Assembly: GCA_029260825.1 (NCBI GenBank)
Contig: JAJDCM010000199.1
Coordinates: forward strand, 1-37,881
Origin: Planctomycetota bacterium
Lineage (GTDB): Bacteria; Planctomycetota; JACOTG01; JAJDCM01
DNA: 37,881 nt
Reading direction: 5' to 3'
Part shown: positions 7,618 through 14,892 of the stretch, piece after piece
Position numbering within the stretch: the first letter of the stretch is position 1
Layout: each line of letters starts with the position of its first letter
Made by a program: the position numbers and the translations under genes
The notes under the pieces: model-generated
The model's input: the letters and a program-made list of their open reading frames with translations, nothing else
Databases searched by the model: none
Told to the model about the DNA's origin: nothing

Positions 7618-8472
7618 ATGACGAAGAAAGATCACCCAGATTCCGAAAACACCGACGATCTCCGCCATCACATGAGCTCCATGCTCATGCGCGAGAGCTT
7701 GATCGATAAAGATGTCGTTGCCAATACCGGCGCTGAATCGCCGGTCATGAGGATGCTCCCGGACGCGAAGGTCATCAAGGTCGGAGGACATTCGATCATC
7801 GACCGGGGAAGGGGACCCGTCTATCCGCTCATCGAAGCGATCGGGGAGGCTCTTTCGACTCATCGCCTGGTCATCGGCGCGGGAGGGGGTGCCCGCACTC
7901 GACATGTTTTTTCAATCGGGATTGACCTTGGTCTTCCAACGGGTGTTCTTGCCGGCCTGGCGATCGCGGATGCCCTCGGAAATGCCCATATCCTGGGAAC
8001 TCTCCTTGCTCCTCACGGAGTCGTTGCCATACCTCCCGAAATCTTTGGCCATCTTCTTCCGTTCTTCATGAAAGGGGCTCCGGGTGTCATCTTCAACGGG
8101 GACCCTCCGTACGCACTCTGGGAGCATCCGCCGGAAATTGGAAGAATCCCGCCTCACCGGACGGACGCCGGGACCTACCTCACCGCCGAGTGTTTCGGTT
8201 GTAAGACGTGTACTCTGATCAAAGACGTGGACGGCCTTTACGACTCTGATCCCAAGAAGAACTCGAACGCAACTTTTATCCCGAAGATCAGCGTCTCCGA
8301 GATGAGAGAAAGAAAGTTCGAGACGCTTCCCTTTGATCAGGTTCTCGTCGATCTTCTCGAGAGGTCTCGCCTGGTTCGTCAGGTTCAGATCATTAACGGG
8401 AATAAGCCCGAGCTCCTTGTTCCGGCGTTGAACGGGGAGCATGTCGGAACCATCCTCCATGCTGACGGATGA
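7618..8472 (+). CDS. mosA: Molybdenum storage protein subunit alpha-like (MosA)
   Basis: The 284-aa paralogue of the preceding gene lies 8 nt downstream. It shares VGGHSIIDRGRG, GAGGGARTRHVFSIGIDLGL, IPPHRTDAGTYL, KDVDGLYDSDPKK and GEHVGTIL. The region GIDLGLPTGVLAGLAI...GNAHILGTLLAPHGV is closer to the Azotobacter alpha subunit than to beta. Together the two products would form the heterohexameric cage that stores molybdate or tungstate in the cytoplasm. Confusion with uridylate kinase, which has the same fold, is unlikely because of the paired genes and the family-specific RIPPHR-D-G segment. The order here appears to be beta then alpha. The gene overlaps the ABC ATPase frame at its 3' end. 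Confidence 0.82.
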   Translation: MTKKDHPDSENTDDLRHHMSSMLMRESLIDKDVVANTGAESPVMRMLPDAKVIKVGGHSIIDRGRGPVYPLIEAIGEALSTHRLVIGAGGGARTRHVFSIGIDLGLPTGVLAGLAIADALGNAHILGTLLAPHGVVAIPPEIFGHLLPFFMKGAPGVIFNGDPPYALWEHPPEIGRIPPHRTDAGTYLTAECFGCKTCTLIKDVDGLYDSDPKKNSNATFIPKISVSEMRERKFETLPFDQVLVDLLERSRLVRQVQIINGNKPELLVPALNGEHVGTILHADG

Positions 8473-9247
8473 GAGAGAACATCAGGAAGATGTGATCTCG
8501 CTCGATGGCGTTGCCTTCGAATATGGCTCCAAGATTCGCGCTCTTGAAGATGTGACTTTCTCGATCAAACCGGGTGGCATCACCGCTCTCCTGGGTGCTA
8601 ATGGGTCCGGAAAGTCCACCATTCTTGGAATCCTCTCGGGATGCCTGGCTCCAACCGAGGGAGTGGCCCGGGTTCTTGGGCTCTCCCAGTCATTTCATAA
8701 GGATCCTCGCTGGCGGTCTCGTGTCTCCTATGCGGAGCAGGATCTGGCGTTGGACCCGGAAATGACGGGAGAGGAAACGCTGCAACTCCTCGGAGTGTTG
8801 AACGGTTTGCCCCGGGAAAAAAGAACGGTCCTGCTCCAGGATCTTGCCCGCAAGTTTGATGTTGAAAGCATTCTGCCTGGATTGATTCGGACGTACTCGG
8901 GGGGGCAGAAACGGCGTCTTCATGTGATGGTTGCTTTGATCCAGAACCCGGCTCTCCTTCTTCTTGATGAGCCCACGGTCGGCCTCGACATGGATGCCCG
9001 AGGGGTGTTGTGGGATGAGCTCAAGACCCGATCAATTCTTGGTTGCTCGATCGTTGTTGCTACCCATGATCTCTCGGGGGTGGAGGCTCTGGCGGATCAT
9101 GTTCTTTTGATGGAATCGGGTCGGGTGATCGCGTCGGGTTCTCCTCGAGAGCTGATGAACGGAAAGAGCCTTTCTTCCGTCTACAGGGAGCTTACCGGTC
9201 TTGATCTGGTTGGCGGCGAGAAGAAGCGGGGACGGAGGAAGCGGTGA
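8441..9247 (+). CDS. ABC-2 type transporter ATP-binding protein
   Basis: A complete ABC ATPase of up to 268 aa with Walker A GANGSGKST, signature YSGGQKRR, Walker B LLLLDEPTVGLD and H-loop THD. The short single-domain form followed by a permease is that of DrrA/NodI-type exporters. The start is uncertain. The ATG at 8441 would overlap mosA by 32 nt, an ATG at 8459 by 14 nt, and a GTG at 8492 has AGGAAG just upstream and would begin directly with the ATPase strand VISLDGVAFEYG. It lies in the same operon as the molybdenum storage genes, so its substrate may be related, but the sequence does not show it. Confidence 0.85.
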   Translation: MSEPSSMLTDEREHQEDVISLDGVAFEYGSKIRALEDVTFSIKPGGITALLGANGSGKSTILGILSGCLAPTEGVARVLGLSQSFHKDPRWRSRVSYAEQDLALDPEMTGEETLQLLGVLNGLPREKRTVLLQDLARKFDVESILPGLIRTYSGGQKRRLHVMVALIQNPALLLLDEPTVGLDMDARGVLWDELKTRSILGCSIVVATHDLSGVEALADHVLLMESGRVIASGSPRELMNGKSLSSVYRELTGLDLVGGEKKRGRRKR

Positions 9248-10032
9248 GTTCGACCCTGGAAGTTGTGATGGTCGTTTGCCTTCGAACGTGGAAGAAAACC
9301 TTCCGCCGCCCGGTCGTTCTCTCGTTTTCGTTCCTGCAACCTCTCATGTGGATGTTGTTCTTTGGTTTTCTTTTTGAGCGGTATGCGGTGGAAGACCTCA
9401 AGGGCTCGGGACATGACGGAGCTGACCTCTCCTACCTTGACTACCTGGCGCCGGGAGTCTGCGCCATGACCGTTCTCTTCGGTGCGTCCCAGTCCGGTAT
9501 CGGTTGGATTCGGGACATCAACACCGGGTTTCTTCCCCGGATGCTCCGTTCTCCGTCGCATCTCACTCCAATCCTCCTCGGAAAGGTCGTGGCCGACGTT
9601 GTTCGACTTTCCGTGCAGGCCGGAATCGTCTTGATTCTTGCGGTATTCCTTGGCGCTCGGCTCCGGTTTTCTCCGTTCGACCTTCTGATTGGTTTTGTTG
9701 CTTTGTCTCTCTTTGCTGCAGGATTTTCCTGTCTCTCCTGTGCCATTGCTCTCCGTACCCGGGCTCAGGAAGCCATGGCTGTTTTTGTTCACGTCGTCAA
9801 CATGCCAATCCTCTTCACCAGCACTGCACTCGTTCCTGGCAAGCAGATGCCCGAGTGGTTGGCGTCCATTGCTCGCTGGAATCCCCTGTCTCAAGCGGTT
9901 GATCCGCTTCGAAGCGCCCTCTTGTTTGGCGAAATACACTCGGCCGGGGTGGCTCTTGGTTTTCTTCTCGTGGTGGCAATCGCTCTGTTTTCGATCGCTC
10001 TTCTCACGATGGCGGGAGTGCGACGTCGTTGA
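9244..10032 (+). CDS. ABC-2 type permease
   Basis: A 262-aa membrane protein with about six hydrophobic segments. It carries the typical ABC-2 pattern of a cytoplasmic N-terminal arm (RTWKKTFRRP), a first span containing FLQPLMWMLFFGFLF, and YLDYLAPGVCAMTVLFGASQSG. The final NPLSQAVDPLRSALLFG is the usual conserved loop of DrrB/NodJ-like permeases. The GTG start at 9244 overlaps the ATPase stop as GTGA, so the two products are co-translated and should form one exporter. Members of this group move polyketides, oligosaccharides or peptides. Association with molybdenum storage would be new and is only suggested by position. Confidence 0.85.
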   Translation: MSSTLEVVMVVCLRTWKKTFRRPVVLSFSFLQPLMWMLFFGFLFERYAVEDLKGSGHDGADLSYLDYLAPGVCAMTVLFGASQSGIGWIRDINTGFLPRMLRSPSHLTPILLGKVVADVVRLSVQAGIVLILAVFLGARLRFSPFDLLIGFVALSLFAAGFSCLSCAIALRTRAQEAMAVFVHVVNMPILFTSTALVPGKQMPEWLASIARWNPLSQAVDPLRSALLFGEIHSAGVALGFLLVVAIALFSIALLTMAGVRRR

Positions 10033-10507
10033 AGACCGAGTCGTTTTCTCTCACTCTCCCGGCCGCCGGGCAATCTGCGGTCAGCAAAGAGTTTGCGAGG
10101 AGAAAAGAGCAGCTTTTTCATTTCTACTGTCACGGAAAGTGACACTCTGTTCCTCGCCCGTTCGGCAGTCACTCCGGCCGAATTGAAGACTCCAACAAGC
10201 GATCGGGCAAGAGCTTGCTGGTATGAACGAGTCGCAAAGTTTCGCGCTGGCACGGGATCTGCTCTGTTCAAGGGTGAGGACGGATTTCATGTCGGCCATC
10301 TTTGCTCTTGGCTTTGGCAGGAAACGTCTCGCGCAGTGGATCGCACCCGTTCCAGGACCAAGTCAGCCTGGCCGAGATGTCAAACATCTCCCAGGAACAC
10401 CAATCGATTCGTCCGGAGCGTCTGCCCCATCTTGCGGGAGATCATGAAGGTCAAAGGAACAAAGCGAAGGTGAGAAGGAAAGGAGAACGGAAGCAGGAGA
10501 AGCGTCC
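10033..10507. other. 475-bp region without a convincing gene
   Basis: A small GC hairpin CCCGGCCGCCGGG lies at 10058-10070, without a T run after it. A 17-nt dyad lies at 10128-10144. From about 10441 to 10502 the plus strand is strikingly purine-rich with several AAGG/AGGAG elements, ending in the ribosome binding site of the next gene. An open frame of 74 codons at 10223-10447 has no recognisable product and a poor start context, so I do not call it as a gene. Confidence 0.5.
10128..10144. promoter_or_regulatory. Inverted repeat, possible operator or mRNA hairpin
   Basis: TGTCACGGAAAGTGACA has perfect 6-bp arms around a 5-nt centre. No T tract follows, so an operator or a leader hairpin is more likely than a terminator. 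Confidence 0.35.
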
Positions 10508-12127
10508 ATGAGTTGCGGACAGATCAGGGGAAGAGTGTGTGCATTTGTTTCAAACGGAGCACTTGCTCTCCTTGGAATTCTTGCCGTCTGTGGCAGAGCA
10601 CAAGCCAATAATGGAGAGGTTCAGTTTCCACCGGGAATATCGTGTCCGCCCTGTGGATACAACGAGCCAGGAGACTGCACGAATCGTCAGCCTCCGTTCA
10701 ATCATGACCTTGACGGGGACGGAACGAATGACTCCTGGTCAGGGGGAGATGTAACAATCCCGAAGGCAGGTGGTGGGGATTATTCCATTGTCGATGCCTG
10801 TGGCAACTGTGTCTTCCTCGTCTGCAAGCCGGATCCCCGAGGACCCGGCAAGGGGAGAGATTATTTTTCGCCTCGTTTCAAGCGACCGGGAGAGACCGAA
10901 GGAACGGAGATTGGTGCGTGCGTCTACCCCTGTGGGAGAAATTCCTGGAGGCTTTGCTTCAACGATACTCGTCCGCTGGATTGTGTTCCGGATAAGTTTC
11001 TGCGGAGTACGTGGGAATCAAGAGACGGCGGTGTCGATTGGCCTTTTAGTGGAAGAATTACGACCTTTACCACGGATCTGACTCGAAAGAAGATCGTCCC
11101 ATCACAAACGACCCGGACGTCGAACAATCCTCCAGTCTACCGGATTGACCACGCGACGATCGTTGATCTGGGAACGAACCTCCACGATGTCATCCTGGAT
11201 GGCAATCCGATCGGTTTTCCGGAAGACTACGGTTTTCCTCAGACTGATCCGAATGACCCGAATGACCCGAATGATCCCAACGACCCCAATCAAATGGATA
11301 AGGGCGTGACCCAGCAGACGGGACAGCAGCAAGCGCTTTGCCGTCAGCAGCTTCAAGTCCAGACACAGTCACCCCAGCCGGGGAATACGGTTCTTGTGAA
11401 CGGAACCGTTACGAACATCGGTTCCTTTCCCCGTCTATTCACCGTCACGTTCTATGGAGTGAACGCTACTCTTCAGCACGGTAACGTCAGTTTCTTCCTC
11501 CAGGCCGGTCAAGCTCAAAGCTACAGTTTGGTAGCCACGGTCGACGACTTTGGTCCCGGTTGCTTGGTTGCCTTCGCCTATTCGGATGCCGGGAATGATC
11601 TCGACGGCACGACCGAAGTTGCCTTCTTTGACACGAGTTGTCTCGACGGAAATGTCAGCGCAGGCCTTGGAGCGATCGAGCATGTCCTCCATGTCAACGC
11701 GTCCTCGGGCGACACGGATCACGTTGTAACCGTTCCGATCAACGCTCCCATCACGGTGGGGCTGGACGTTCCGGCGGCAGGGCCTGCTTTGGCCGAATGT
11801 TTGGTTTATGCCTGGCGTGACTCTGCCGGTCCTTTCGATGGGTTTTCGTGGTCGTCAGTAGGTGTTCCGATCGGAGGATGCATCTCTCGCCAGACTCCTC
11901 TCCATGGTGGGAGTCCTTTCCGATGCTTGCGGTCCCAGGGGTGGGATCCGATCTTCTGCGGGTCGACAAGGCAGATTTCAGTACCGTTTGCCCCCTGGTC
12001 GATCACTCGCAATCAGGGATTTAGCCGGCAGATCAAGTTCACGCTACAAGGGTTGATGGAGGACCTTGGTTCGTCGAGTCAGTTCGAGCTCAGCACCACT
12101 AACGCGATCAATCTCGTCATCGAGTAG
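10508..12127 (+). CDS. Secreted cysteine-rich protein with Asp-Pro-Asn repeat, function unknown
   Basis: The 539-aa protein begins with a signal peptide whose core is ALALLGILAVCGRAQA. The N-terminal half has many cysteines, including CPPCG, CGNC and CVYPCG, which suggests disulfides outside the cytoplasm, and a DLDGDGTND loop of calcium-binding type. Residues about 247-261 are five DPN units and look like a linker. The C-terminal half contains a stretch (SPQPGNTVLVNGTVTNIGS...) like the beta-sandwich CARDB domain, with Cys-containing loops. I recognise no enzyme. AGGAG lies 8 nt before the ATG. A candidate terminator follows directly. The gene stands alone, with a convergent neighbour downstream. 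Confidence 0.8.
   Translation: MSCGQIRGRVCAFVSNGALALLGILAVCGRAQANNGEVQFPPGISCPPCGYNEPGDCTNRQPPFNHDLDGDGTNDSWSGGDVTIPKAGGGDYSIVDACGNCVFLVCKPDPRGPGKGRDYFSPRFKRPGETEGTEIGACVYPCGRNSWRLCFNDTRPLDCVPDKFLRSTWESRDGGVDWPFSGRITTFTTDLTRKKIVPSQTTRTSNNPPVYRIDHATIVDLGTNLHDVILDGNPIGFPEDYGFPQTDPNDPNDPNDPNDPNQMDKGVTQQTGQQQALCRQQLQVQTQSPQPGNTVLVNGTVTNIGSFPRLFTVTFYGVNATLQHGNVSFFLQAGQAQSYSLVATVDDFGPGCLVAFAYSDAGNDLDGTTEVAFFDTSCLDGNVSAGLGAIEHVLHVNASSGDTDHVVTVPINAPITVGLDVPAAGPALAECLVYAWRDSAGPFDGFSWSSVGVPIGGCISRQTPLHGGSPFRCLRSQGWDPIFCGSTRQISVPFAPWSITRNQGFSRQIKFTLQGLMEDLGSSSQFELSTTNAINLVIE
11246..11290 (+). repeat. Five tandem 9-bp units encoding Asp-Pro-Asn
   Basis: Units follow GA(T/C)CC(G/C)AA(T/C). The synonymous changes are concentrated in the last two units. 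It forms a flexible linker in the secreted protein. Confidence 0.85.
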
Positions 12128-12140
12128 CGACGGTTTTTTT
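12114..12140 (+). terminator. Candidate intrinsic terminator
   Basis: A short stem (TCGTC with GACGG, including one wobble pair) overlaps the stop codon of the preceding gene and is followed at once by seven T residues at 12134-12140. The stem is short, so the call is tentative. Confidence 0.35.
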
Positions 12141-12152
12141 GGGGCGGCATTG

Positions 12153-12187
12153 ACCCGGGGGGCTCATTGGTAAGGAGCTTCCCGGGT
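12153..12187. terminator. Strong 13-bp hairpin between convergent genes
   Basis: ACCCGGGGGGCTC (12153-12165) pairs with GAGCTTCCCGGGT (12175-12187) around a 9-nt loop, with two G-U pairs in the plus-strand RNA. It sits between the convergent ends at 12127 and 12229. No T tract follows on the plus strand, so it may block RNA degradation or read-through rather than act as a classical terminator. Confidence 0.4.
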
Positions 12188-12228
12188 TGTTCGGATCAAT
12201 CCGCTCTTTCGCATGATCACCCGGCGAA

Positions 12229-12963
12229 TCAAGACGAGGACTGATAGACATGACCGACAAGGATACTCCGGTAGAAATCGGCCAACACCTTGCCGATCGG
12301 AGTGGTGGGCTTGGATCTCTTCACGACGATGGATGTGGAGAGATCTTCCTCGGGAAACTTCTCCAGCAGTGACTCTTCGTCGGTCAGGTGGACGTGATCA
12401 AACGTGGTTTCGTTTGCCCGTTGAATGCTGTCGAGCACCCGAGGATTGAGGAGCGTTCTGGCTTCCTGCCGGATCCTCCGGGTCGCTTGAGTCCTGAGCT
12501 TCTCCTTGAACGTTCCGTCGTTCCTGCAAAGGGCAGCCGTGTTGTGGACAAAAATCGGGCATTCGAAATGGCCCGCGAGTCGATCCAGGATCGAGTCCAG
12601 GGCGCTCATGATCTTGTCCACGATTCTCCGCAGCTCGTTTTTTCCGAGGGCCGCGGAGCTTGTTTGCATGAGTTTTGAAAATTCGGGAGTGAAATCAAAC
12701 GTCATCGGGCTGTAGAAGACGAAGTCGAACGCACGGCGATCAAGAAACCGGATCATTTTCCGCGCCTCGACCGGATTCTTGGAGGTGATGGAAGATGCAT
12801 GGATGGAGATGCCTTCTTCAAGACACAGGGGATTCAGGAAGCACATGACGTCGTGAAAGAGGCTGTCCCCCACGAACAGGACCTTGACAGTCTTCTCGAC
12901 CGTTCTTTTCGCGTCCTCTTCGTGGGATGGCGTGGTGGTGTGTGGGATGTTGTGGTTACCCAT
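12229..12963 (-). CDS. SGNH/GDSL-hydrolase-like protein
   Basis: The 244-aa protein has VLFVGDSLFHDV near residues 28-39, corresponding to block I of SGNH hydrolases with the candidate nucleophile Ser. FDHVHLTDEE near residue 188 fits block V, with the Asp-x-x-His pair. An Asn occurs in a middle HNTAALC segment. No signal peptide is seen, so the protein is probably cytoplasmic. Related domains act as esterases or acyl-modifying enzymes, but no substrate can be inferred. The ATG at 12963 has AAGGAGG 4-5 nt upstream, one of the strongest ribosome binding sites here. The gene is divergent from the arylsulfotransferase-like gene. A catalytically different SGNH-fold protein cannot be excluded. Confidence 0.7.
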   Translation of the reverse strand: MGNHNIPHTTTPSHEEDAKRTVEKTVKVLFVGDSLFHDVMCFLNPLCLEEGISIHASSITSKNPVEARKMIRFLDRRAFDFVFYSPMTFDFTPEFSKLMQTSSAALGKNELRRIVDKIMSALDSILDRLAGHFECPIFVHNTAALCRNDGTFKEKLRTQATRRIRQEARTLLNPRVLDSIQRANETTFDHVHLTDEESLLEKFPEEDLSTSIVVKRSKPTTPIGKVLADFYRSILVGHVYQSSS

Positions 12964-13102
12964 TTTTCCTCCTTCTTCAGGCTCTACCAGGCTTCTTTTC
13001 GACCCCAGGGCCTTGATGCGCGTTTTTTCGGCCCAACGACTTATCGTCGAGGGTTCACCGCGAGTTGAGGGGATTCAGCTCGGGTGCTCCTGTCCGTCAA
13101 GG

Positions 13103-13122
13103 GATGAAACTTTCATCTTTTT
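13103..13122 (+). promoter_or_regulatory. Palindrome followed by a T run in the leader of the next gene
   Basis: GATGAAACTTTCATC is a 15-nt inverted repeat followed by five T residues. On the plus strand it lies about 90 nt before the next gene and no plus-strand gene lies upstream. An attenuator-like or operator role is therefore possible. Confidence 0.3.
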
Positions 13123-13213
13123 CAAGAAGCACCGGTTCCTTTTCCCCCGCAAAGTGTTTGAGTGGCAGGATGGAAAAGGATTGCTTGAGCTTTCGGAATA
13201 GAAAGGCGCCCCC

Positions 13214-14857
13214 ATGAAATGTTGCGGTCGGTTTCTCTTGACGGCGAACTTGCTGGTTCTCATCTTTGGACTTTTTCTGCTCGGTCCTCCTTGTCCCGAT
13301 GCTGCGGCCCAGGGCAAAGAGAAGTCGGGATTGATCACCAGTACAGACGGTGCTTTTTCCGGCTATACCCTTTTTTGCCCGTTGCGTTCGACGACCACCT
13401 GCCTCTTCGATATGAAGGGGAATCTCGTTCATCAGTGGAAGAGCGAATACACTCCAGGTAATTCGGTGTACCTGAAAGACAACGGCGAGCTGCTTCGTTC
13501 GGTGCGAGAGCCGGAGCGTGGCAATTTCTCCGGCGGTGGAATCGGCGGCCGGATTCTGTTGCAAGCCTGGGATGGCACGGTTCTTTGGAACTACCGCCTG
13601 GCGGATGATACCCGCTGGCAGCATCACGACATCGAGCCCTTGCCGAATGGCAATGTACTGGCGATTGCCTGGGAGCGAAAATCGAAAGCCGAGGCACTGG
13701 CAGCAGGACGGCTTCCATCCTTGATGGGGCATGAGCAGTTCTGGCCGGACATGATTCTCGAGATCAAACCCGAGCCTCCAACGGGTGGAAAAGTGGTCTG
13801 GGAGTGGCATATCTGGGATCACTTGATCCAGGATCGCGACCCGAAGAAAGCAAACTATGGAGTGATCAAGGACCACCCCGAGCTCGTGGATATCAACGCA
13901 GACGGAGGAATTGACGAGCCGTCTGAAGAGGAGAGGAAACACCTGGAGGCAATCGGTTACATCGAACCGCGCCGGGAAAGGCCGAATGCGGATTGGAACC
14001 ACACCAATTCGGTCGACTACAATCCCGAGCTGGATCAGATTCTGATCAGCGTTCGCCGACTCAACGAGATCTTTGTCATTGATCACTCAACGACCACCGA
14101 GGAGGCGTCCGGCCACAAGGGGGGGCGGCAGGGAAAAGGTGGAGACATCCTCTACCGATGGGGCAACCCCCGGAATTATCGGCAGGGAACACCTCGGGAT
14201 CAACAGCTGTATCGCCAGCATGACGCCAGGTGGATTCCCGTCGGATTCCCCGGCGAGGGGAACATCACGATTTATAACAATGGAAACGATCGTCCTGGAG
14301 GGGTGGAGTTCTCCGAGGTTTTTGAGATCGTTCCCCCGGCGGTGAAGGGGGGAGGCTATTCAAACAAGGAAGGACGGTTTGGGCCGGAAGAACCGAAGTG
14401 GTCCTATTCTGCCCCCAACAAGTCTGACCTGTACTCGGGAAGGATTTCGGGAGCTCATCGAGTCGCGAACGGGAACACTTTGATTTGCTGTGGCGAACAG
14501 GGTCGTGTGTTCGAGGTGACGCCGTCCGGCGAGATCGTCTGGGACTTCATCAACCCCATTGCGGCGGAGTCGGATCAGAATCGGGGGGACGGGCGTGGCG
14601 CTGGGAGGGGCGGTCGGGGCGGACCGGATCGACCGGAAAGACGCGATGCTCGTGGAGCAACAGGCAGAGGAAGAGAACGGGGAGCAGAAGGGCGACAAGG
14701 ACGTGGAGGTCCTGGTGGACGGGGTGGTCGAGGAAGTCAAAGAGCCTTGTTCCGGGCGACTCGAATCTCGCCCGATCATCCGGCCCTCAAGGGAAAGGAT
14801 CTGAGCCCCAAGAAAATGCCGACCCCTGAAAAGAAAGTCGAAGAATTCCGGAAGTAG
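13214..14857 (+). CDS. Secreted arylsulfotransferase-family (ASST-like) protein with Arg/Gly-rich insertion
   Basis: The 547-aa protein has a signal peptide (LLTANLLVLIFGLFLLG, then AAAQG). Its propeller carries the motifs of the arylsulfotransferase family (PF05935/PF14269 type). These are WQHHDIEPLPNGNVL, DWNHTNSVDYNPELDQIL, YRQHDARWIPVG with IYNNGN, and AHRVANGNTLICCGEQGRVFEV. The characterised enzymes transfer sulfate between phenols outside the cytoplasm using a histidine. Many planctomycete members have no known substrate. Near residues 455-514 an Arg/Gly/Asp-rich stretch interrupts the C-terminal part. It is not part of the family and is probably disordered. AAAGG about 8 nt before the ATG supports the start. 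It is divergent from the SGNH gene. Confidence 0.82.
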   Translation: MKCCGRFLLTANLLVLIFGLFLLGPPCPDAAAQGKEKSGLITSTDGAFSGYTLFCPLRSTTTCLFDMKGNLVHQWKSEYTPGNSVYLKDNGELLRSVREPERGNFSGGGIGGRILLQAWDGTVLWNYRLADDTRWQHHDIEPLPNGNVLAIAWERKSKAEALAAGRLPSLMGHEQFWPDMILEIKPEPPTGGKVVWEWHIWDHLIQDRDPKKANYGVIKDHPELVDINADGGIDEPSEEERKHLEAIGYIEPRRERPNADWNHTNSVDYNPELDQILISVRRLNEIFVIDHSTTTEEASGHKGGRQGKGGDILYRWGNPRNYRQGTPRDQQLYRQHDARWIPVGFPGEGNITIYNNGNDRPGGVEFSEVFEIVPPAVKGGGYSNKEGRFGPEEPKWSYSAPNKSDLYSGRISGAHRVANGNTLICCGEQGRVFEVTPSGEIVWDFINPIAAESDQNRGDGRGAGRGGRGGPDRPERRDARGATGRGRERGAEGRQGRGGPGGRGGRGSQRALFRATRISPDHPALKGKDLSPKKMPTPEKKVEEFRK

Positions 14858-14892
14858 AAACGCGCACCGGAAAGTCGATGAGGTGTGCTCCT

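Noticed and set aside
6761..8472. Reading the two kinase-fold genes as uridylate or acetylglutamate kinases
   Set aside because: They are adjacent paralogues with storage-protein-specific segments and lie beside modABC.
10223..10447. Possible small gene of 74 codons
   Set aside because: It has no ribosome binding site, no recognisable product and a low-complexity C-terminus. Kept only as part of the unexplained gap.
11246..11290. CRISPR-like or mobile repeat
   Set aside because: The 9-bp units are in frame, have no spacers and encode an Asp-Pro-Asn linker.
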